DNA from: Silurus meridionalis
Lineage: Eukaryota; Chordata; Actinopteri; Siluriformes; Siluridae
NCBI RefSeq assembly: GCF_014805685.1
Contig: NC_060901.1
Coordinates: 18,523,905 to 18,587,904 of the forward strand
DNA length: 64,000 nt
Direction: 5' to 3'
Under the pieces are notes generated by a model. The model saw nothing but the letters and a program-made list of their open reading frames with translations, made no database searches and had not been told where the DNA came from. Positions 58,230-64,000 of this stretch are shown one piece after another. Numbering within the stretch: the stretch's first letter is position 1; each line of letters starts with the position of its first letter. Made by a program: the position numbers and the translations under genes.

Positions 58230-58430
58230 GGTGGTTACTGATGGGAAGATTGAGGATGGTTAAGCCCCAGTATTGCCGAGCTGCCCCTCTTGGGGGCACT
58301 GAGCAAGGCCCTTAACCCTTTGTGCTCCAGAGGTGCTGTATCATGGCTGGCCCCATCTTGCCATCGCTGGTATATGCGAAGAAACCATTTCCCTGTTCTG
58401 CAATGAACATTTGACAAGTAAAAAAAAACT
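58230..58430 (+). mobile_element. tRNA-derived SINE, 5'-truncated
   Basis: Begins within the head (ggttactgatgggaagattg), has a decayed B box, then 'gagcaaggcccttaaccctt', 'gctgtatcatggctggcccc' and 'gtatatgcgaagaa', the usual order of this SINE's body. Confidence 0.8.
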
Positions 58431-59264
58431 TATACTAGTCCATGTTCCATACTTCAATAATACATCATTTATCCACAAACCAAAAACAGCCCTAAAACAG
58501 ACATCAGCAATTAGTCATCAGGTTGATGGTAAGTGTTTATATGACCACAATTCTGGTCTCGTCTGATTGCAACATCTAAAGAAATTCCGTTGCAATTCCA
58601 CTGTTTGGTAGAAAGTGCTTCTTCAGGAAACCTGTTCCACAAAGTGCTTGTTTCTTTAACTTTCACAAGGTTCTTCTCAGAGGTTTGTGTAGATGAGTAA
58701 GCTGTTTCTTTTTAAGCTGTGTGTAATAAAACTGGAGGGTGAGTAAGACCAGGAAGTTTGGTTTTATAAAAAAAAAGAAAAAAAAAAAGAAAAAGAAAAA
58801 TGAGACACTGGAAACAGTGAGGTCTCGTCTGGATAAGAGACGTTCTGTACAGCGCATCAGCTTGTTAAAGCTACAGAAACGGAAAATTTGAGTGTAACGG
58901 GGTGTACGTTTCTGTCCACCAAGGTCCATAGATGTCCAGATGCATATTTCAGTCTTCAAACACTTTCCAAAATCGTTTTAAATCAAACTTGGAAAGAAAG
59001 TTTAAGCGTCAGGAGGTGTTGGTTTTAAAAGGAAAGATGCTGGCAGAGGGTGAGTTCAATGGCCGAATGCCAAAGTGAGTTTTGGATGCGTAGGAAGTGT
59101 AAGTATTCTTCTGGGAAGTCCTTGCAGAACATCCACTGTCAATTTCCTGCTTGGCTTGTTAACTTTGGCTATTGGTGCGTGGGCAGGAACTTGAAATGAT
59201 GCTGGCTGACAACTTTCTCCAAGGGTGTATAATAGGGCCGTCAAAATGTCAGAATGTGTGGTAA

Positions 59265-59515
59265 AGAAAAGAAATGAAGCTGCTTTATATATATGCCAGG
59301 GATCGGAAGCTGGGGTCAGAGTGCAAGGTCAACCATAGGGGCCCAAGTGTGGCAGCTTGGCGATACTGGGGCTTGAAGCCTGAACCTTCTGTTCAGTAAC
59401 CCAGAGCCTTAACCACCGAGTGTGACTGAGTGGATAGGCAGCGTGGCAAAGCTGGTATTTAAACTCATGACCTTCGAATCCAAAGTCCAACCACTAAGCT
59501 AAGACCTCCCATATA
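59265..59515 (-). mobile_element. two adjacent tRNA-derived SINE pieces (unit 1 of triplication)
   Basis: On the minus strand, '...ggttaaggctctgggttact' and '...ttcaagccccagtatcgcc' match the tRNA-like head seen at 54910; a second head-like piece follows at 59437-59510 (complement of gaactcatgacc...ccactaagct). Repeated in the other two units at +1494 and about +2982. Confidence 0.7.
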
Positions 59516-60032
59516 CACATTATGCACTACAGGAAGAGGCAAAGCGCAGTTATTTCCTACAGATGAGCTTACAGTAATCAAGGATACAAAATACATTACT
59601 GTCCCGTCCATGTCAGTCTTTTGCTAGAAACAAGCTAGCAGGCTGACAAGGTGATGAGTGATGTATATTCTTAAATATACATGGAATATACAGGAAAGAA
59701 CCCTGAAATCGAATCGGTTTTTTTTTTATGTCCAAAAAATGCCTGACAAAACATGCTTTAGGAAGTGTTGTGTGCGTGGTTTCTGGTTCGCATGCCGGTC
59801 GAGTGAGACGGAGTATCAGCTTTCGCGTTATGCGATCCTAAATTGCCATTGCGTAAAAACCCGCGAGGCTTTTTTCCTGATTAGCTATTTCATACCGACT
59901 TTTTTTTCTCAGCAGGTAAGCTTTTCAAGGTGAACGCTATAGGGAATAATAATAATAAGTGCCACCCTAGCACTGAGATTGATTTGAAGGTTCTCCTGGG
60001 AAATGAAAGCTTTCCCAGAAGTTTGAAAAGGA

Positions 60033-60270
60033 CTAGAGCGCAGGGTCAAGCATGATTCGGCACCCCACAAAGGGTTTAAGGGCCTTGCTTATGGGCCACA
60101 AGAGTGACAGATTGGTAATGCCGAGGCTTAAACCCAGGACCTTCTGAGTAGTAAACCAGAACCTTAACCACTGAGGGACCACCTCCTATTCTAAAATCTA
60201 CATTTTATTTGTGATACACATTCATACCAAGTACATGTAGTGAAATGCTTATTACTACTGTCCAACATGT
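60033..60270 (-). mobile_element. tRNA-derived SINE fragment at the end of unit 1
   Basis: Plus strand carries 'taagggccttgcttatgggc' and 'aggaccttctgagtagtaaa' ending 'ccttaaccactgagggacc', the complement of a SINE head and core. Followed by 'gtacatgtagtgaaatgctt', a motif common near fish retroposon tails. Confidence 0.65.
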
Positions 60271-63262
60271 AAATAAAAAAAAAGAAAAGAAAAATGAGAC
60301 ACTGGAAACAGTGAGGTCTCGTCTGGATAAGAGACGTTCTGTACAGCGCATCAGCTTGTTAAAGCTACAGAAACGGAAAATTTGAGTGTAACGGGGTGTA
60401 CGTTTCTGTCCACCAAGGTCCATAGATGTCCAGATGCATATTTCAGTCTTCAAACACTTTCCAAAATCGTTTTAAATCAAACTTGGAAAGAAAGTTTAAG
60501 CGTCAGGAGGTGTTGGTTTTAAAAGGAAAGATGCTGGCAGAGGGTGAGTTCAATGGCCGAATGCCAAAGTGAGTTTTGGATGCGTAGGAAGTGTAAGTAT
60601 TCTTCTGGGAAGTCCTTGCAGAACATCCACTGTCAATTTCCTGCTTGGCTTGTTAACTTTGGCTATTGGTGCGTGGGCAGGAACTTGAAATGATGCTGGC
60701 TGACAACTTTCTCAAGGGTGTATAATAGGGCCGTCAAAATGTCAGAATGTGTGGTAAAGAAAAGAAATGAAGCTGCTTTATATATATGCCAGGGATCGGA
60801 AGCTGGGGTCAGAGTGCAAGGTCAACCATAGGGGCCCAAGTGTGGCAGCTTGGCGATACTGGGGCTTGAAGCCTGAACCTTCTGTTCAGTAACCCAGAGC
60901 CTTAACCACCGAGTGTGACTGAGTGGATAGGCAGCGTGGCAAAGCTGGTATTTAAACTCATGACCTTCGAATCCAAAGTCCAACCACTAAGCTAAGACCT
61001 CCCATATACACATTATGCACTACAGGAAGAGGCAAAGCGCAGTTATTTCCTACAGATGAGCTTACAGTAATCAAGGATACAAAATACATTACTGTCCCGT
61101 CCATGTCAGTCTTTTGCTAGAAACAAGCTAGCAGGCTGACAAGGTGATGAGTGATGTATATTCTTAAATATACATGGAATATACAGGAAAGAACCCTGAA
61201 ATCGAATCGGTTTTTTTATGTCCAAAAATGCCTGACAAAACATGCTTTAGGAAGTGTTGTGTGCGTGGTTTCTGGTTCGCATGCCGGTCGAGTGAGACGG
61301 AGTATCAGCTTTCGCGTTATGCGATCCTAAATTGCCATTGCGTAAAAACCCGCGAGGCTTTTTTCCTGATTAGCTATTTCATACCGACTTTTTTTCTCAG
61401 CAGGTAAGCTTTTCAAGGTGAACGCTATAGGAATAATAATAATAAGTGCCACCCTAGCACTGAGATTGATTTGAAGGTTCTCCTGGGAAATGAAAGCTTT
61501 CCCAGAAGTTTGAAAAGGACTAGAGCGCAGGGTCAAGCATGATTCGGCACCCCACAAAGGGTTTAAGGGCCTTGCTTATGGGCCACAAGAGTGACAGATT
61601 GGTAATGCCGAGGCTTAAACCCAGGACCTTCTGAGTAGTAAACCAGAACCTTAACCACTGAGGGACCACCTCCTATTCTAAAAATCTACATTTTATTTGT
61701 GATACACATTCATACCAAGTACATGTAGTGAAATGCTTATTACTACTGTCCAACATGTAAATAAAAAAAAAGAAAAGAAAAATGAGACACTGGAAACAGT
61801 GAGGTCTCGTCTGGATAAGAGACGTTCTGTACAGCGCATCAGCTTGTTAAAGCTACAGAAACGGAAAATTTGAGTGTAACGGGGTGTACGTTTCTGTCCA
61901 CCAAGGTCCATAGATGTCCAGATGCATATTTCAGTCTTCAAACACTTTCCAAAATCGTTTTAAATCAAACTTGGAAAGAAAGTTTAAGCGTCAGGAGGTG
62001 TTGGTTTTAAAAGGAAAGATGCTGGCAGAGGGTGAGTTCAATGGCCGAATGCCAAAGTGAGTTTTGGATGCGTAGGAAGTGTAAGTATTCTTCTGGGAAG
62101 TCCTTGCAGAACATCCACTGTCAATTTCCTGCTTGGCTTGTTAACTTTGGCTATTGGTGCGTGGGCAGGAACTTGAAATGATGCTGGCTGACAACTTTCT
62201 CCAAGGGTGTATAATAGGGCCGTCAAAATGTCAGAATGTGTGGTAAAGAAAAGAAATGAAGCTGCTTTATATATATGCCAGGGATCGGAAGCTGGGGTCA
62301 GAGTGCAAGGTCAACCATAGGGGCCCAAGTGTGGCAGCTTGGCGATACTGGGGCTTGAAGCCTGAACCTTCTGTTCAGTAACCCAGAGCCTTAACCACCG
62401 AGTGTGACTGAGTGGATAGGCAGCGTGGCAAAGCTGGTATTTAAACTCATGACCTTCGAATCCAAAGTCCAACCACTAAGCTAAGACCTCCCATATACAC
62501 ATTATGCACTACAGGAAGAGGCAAAGCGCAGTTATTTCCTACAGATGAGCTTACAGTAATCAAGGATACAAAATACATTACTGTCCGTCCATGTCAGTCT
62601 TTTGCTAGAAACAAGCTAGCAGGCTGACAAGGTGATGAGTGATGTATATTCTTAAATATACATGGAATATACAGGAAAGAACCCTGAAATCGAATCGGTT
62701 TTTTTATGTCCAAAAATGCCTGACAAAACATGCTTTAGGAAGTGTTGTGTGCGTGGTTTCTGGTTCGCATGCCGGTCGAGTGAGACGGAGTATCAGCTTT
62801 CGCGTTATGCGATCCTAAATTGCCATTGCGTAAAAACCCGCGAGGCTTTTTTCCTGATTAGCTATTTCATACCGACTTTTTTTTCTCAGCAGGTAAGCTT
62901 TTCAAGGTGAACGCTATAGGGAATAATAATAATAAGTGCCACCCTAGCACTGAGATTGATTTGAAGGTTCTCCTGGGAAATGAAAGCTTTCCCAGAAGTT
63001 TGAAAAGGACTAGAGCGCAGGGTCAAGCATGATTCGGCACCCCACAAAGGGTTTAAGGGCCTTGCTTATGGGCCACAAGAGTGACAGATTGGTAATGCCG
63101 AGGCTTAAACCCAGGACCTTCTGAGTAGTAAACCAGAACCTTAACCACTGAGGGACCACCTCCTATTCTAAAAATCTACATTTTATTTGTGATACACATT
63201 CATACCAAGTACATGTAGTGAAATGCTTATTACTACTGTCCAACATGTAAATAAAAAAAAAA

Positions 63263-64000
63263 AAGAATTATCAAAATAAAAGAAATAATAAATAATAAAT
63301 AAATTATTAAATATAAAGTTTGAAAAATTATAAAGATTATAGGAAAGTATGATAAAAGTAATTAATTTTAATTACTTTAATTAAATGTAACTACATAAAA
63401 AAAATAGGGATTAAAAATGATATTTGATATATATAATATAAAAAATTAATAAAATAATATAAATGTGCTAATAATAAAGTGACACTGTGCCGTGCCAGTG
63501 TTAACGTGACTGTAGTGCAATTGAGCAAAACTTATAAGGAAAATAAAGGTAAAGTAAGTCCAGTAAATGAAAGTCCAGGTGCCAGGTGTTTTCCTGGTTC
63601 AAACTCCAAATGTCCTGCAGGAAGAAGCTCCTCCTCGGTTGCACCAGTTTTCCGAATCATAATCAGAAATTGTTTTATTTCCAAGTATGTTTTGCACTTA
63701 CAAGGAATTTACTAGGGATTGATTGCAATCTGAAAAACAAACAATCCCAGTTTCTGTTCAAATAATTGATACACAAATCAGTCCTGTTTTCCATCAAATT
63801 TCACCCCCCAGTTGCAGAACATTACCCACATTTGATGTCTTGCTCCTCAAACCTGCTAATCCCTCCAGGTACGCGCTCCTGACTGTTTTCTTCAAATGCG
63901 ATCTCTTTTCACAGGTTAATGAGTGAACGGCTACATTCGATTTTCTCTTTCAGTCACTATGAATGTTTGGTCTTACCATTTAGGACTTTTCAATCGCCTT
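63263..64000. other. AT-rich DNA and retroposon-like fragment
   Basis: 63263-63480 is A/T-rich. 63610-63717 has 'cctgcaggaagaagctcctc' and 'gttttgcacttacaaggaat', blocks typical of fish retroposon fragments. Nothing gene-like follows. Confidence 0.45.

Larger units (their letters stand above)
58801..63262. repeat. 1.49-kb tandem triplication
   Basis: Three head-to-tail copies begin with tgagacactggaaacagtga at 58801, 60295 and 61783 (periods 1494 and 1488), followed by poly-A-rich junctions (...acatgtaaataaaaaaaaag). Differences I noticed are single-base indels, mostly in short homopolymers (e.g. tttctcc/tttctc; gtcccgtcc/gtccgtcc), with no obvious substitutions. Each unit holds three inverted tRNA-SINE-derived segments and short open frames (82-98 aa minus, 77-91 aa plus) that look like chance ORFs. 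Either a very recent duplication or an assembly artefact. Confidence 0.95.

Noticed and set aside
58663..62910. Conserved 82-98 codon frames repeated three times
   Set aside because: They are identical because the DNA is a recent tandem triplication, so conservation carries no evidence of selection.

Overview
The window is vertebrate, almost certainly teleost, genomic DNA. The evidence is one multi-exon gene with GT-AG introns, long (TA)n/(TG)n arrays, tRNA-derived SINEs, and Tc1/mariner, pogo-like and hAT-like elements typical of fish. Several repeats (the tRNA-derived SINE with a 'ggttcaagcccc' B box, the 'cattgtctcaaagcagctttaca' repeat) are ones I associate with otophysan fish such as catfishes; that placement is inference.

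The only host protein-coding gene I can support is vegfa (vascular endothelial growth factor A) on the minus strand, with coding exons from 41060 down to 22742. All eight coding exons were placed by splice sites and reading frame: 66, 43, 197, 77, 33, 72, 147 and 22 nt, giving 218 codons plus stop. Exons 1, 3, 4 and 6 have the coding lengths I recall for the human gene, and the eight cystine-knot cysteines keep human spacing. Skipping exon 6, or exons 6 and 7, stays in frame and would give 194- and 145-residue precursors. The basic exons 6 and 7 are the heparin/matrix-binding part, exon 8 ends in CDKPRR, and exon 7 carries two cysteines more than the human domain. Likely 5' leader and promoter DNA lies at about 41061-42500 and the 3' UTR below 22742. 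The introns are full of repeats, and some microsatellites and a minisatellite sit close to splice sites.

1-20 kb (downstream of the gene): intergenic repeats. These include an inverted pair of element copies (391-893 / 2665-3207), head-to-head mariner relics (3475-4150), a Ty3/Gypsy pol relic (4393-5245), a foldback element made of 'ctttattctcgta' reiterations (5407-6340), a truncated pogo-like copy (7003-7571) and a 'ggcgggccctcgcac' element with a 128-bp direct repeat (14460-15735).

20-42 kb: vegfa. Its introns contain a tRNA-Glu-derived SINE with a perfect 16-bp target duplication, a Tc1-like relic, a 60-70 bp minisatellite, palindromic reiterations and many copies of one short DNA-transposon family (called Family A here, at least 22 copies in the window).

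42-64 kb (upstream of the gene): mobile DNA. It holds a pogo-like copy (45122-45917), a 268-bp tandem repeat with a perfect hairpin (46312-47013), a nearly full-length Tc1 element with a dead transposase (49417-51015) inside an apparent hAT-like element, a pogo-like element inside a hAT-like element (56469-57774), and a near-identical 1.49-kb tandem triplication (58801-63262). I saw no CRISPR array, rRNA, functional tRNA or bacterial-type operon.
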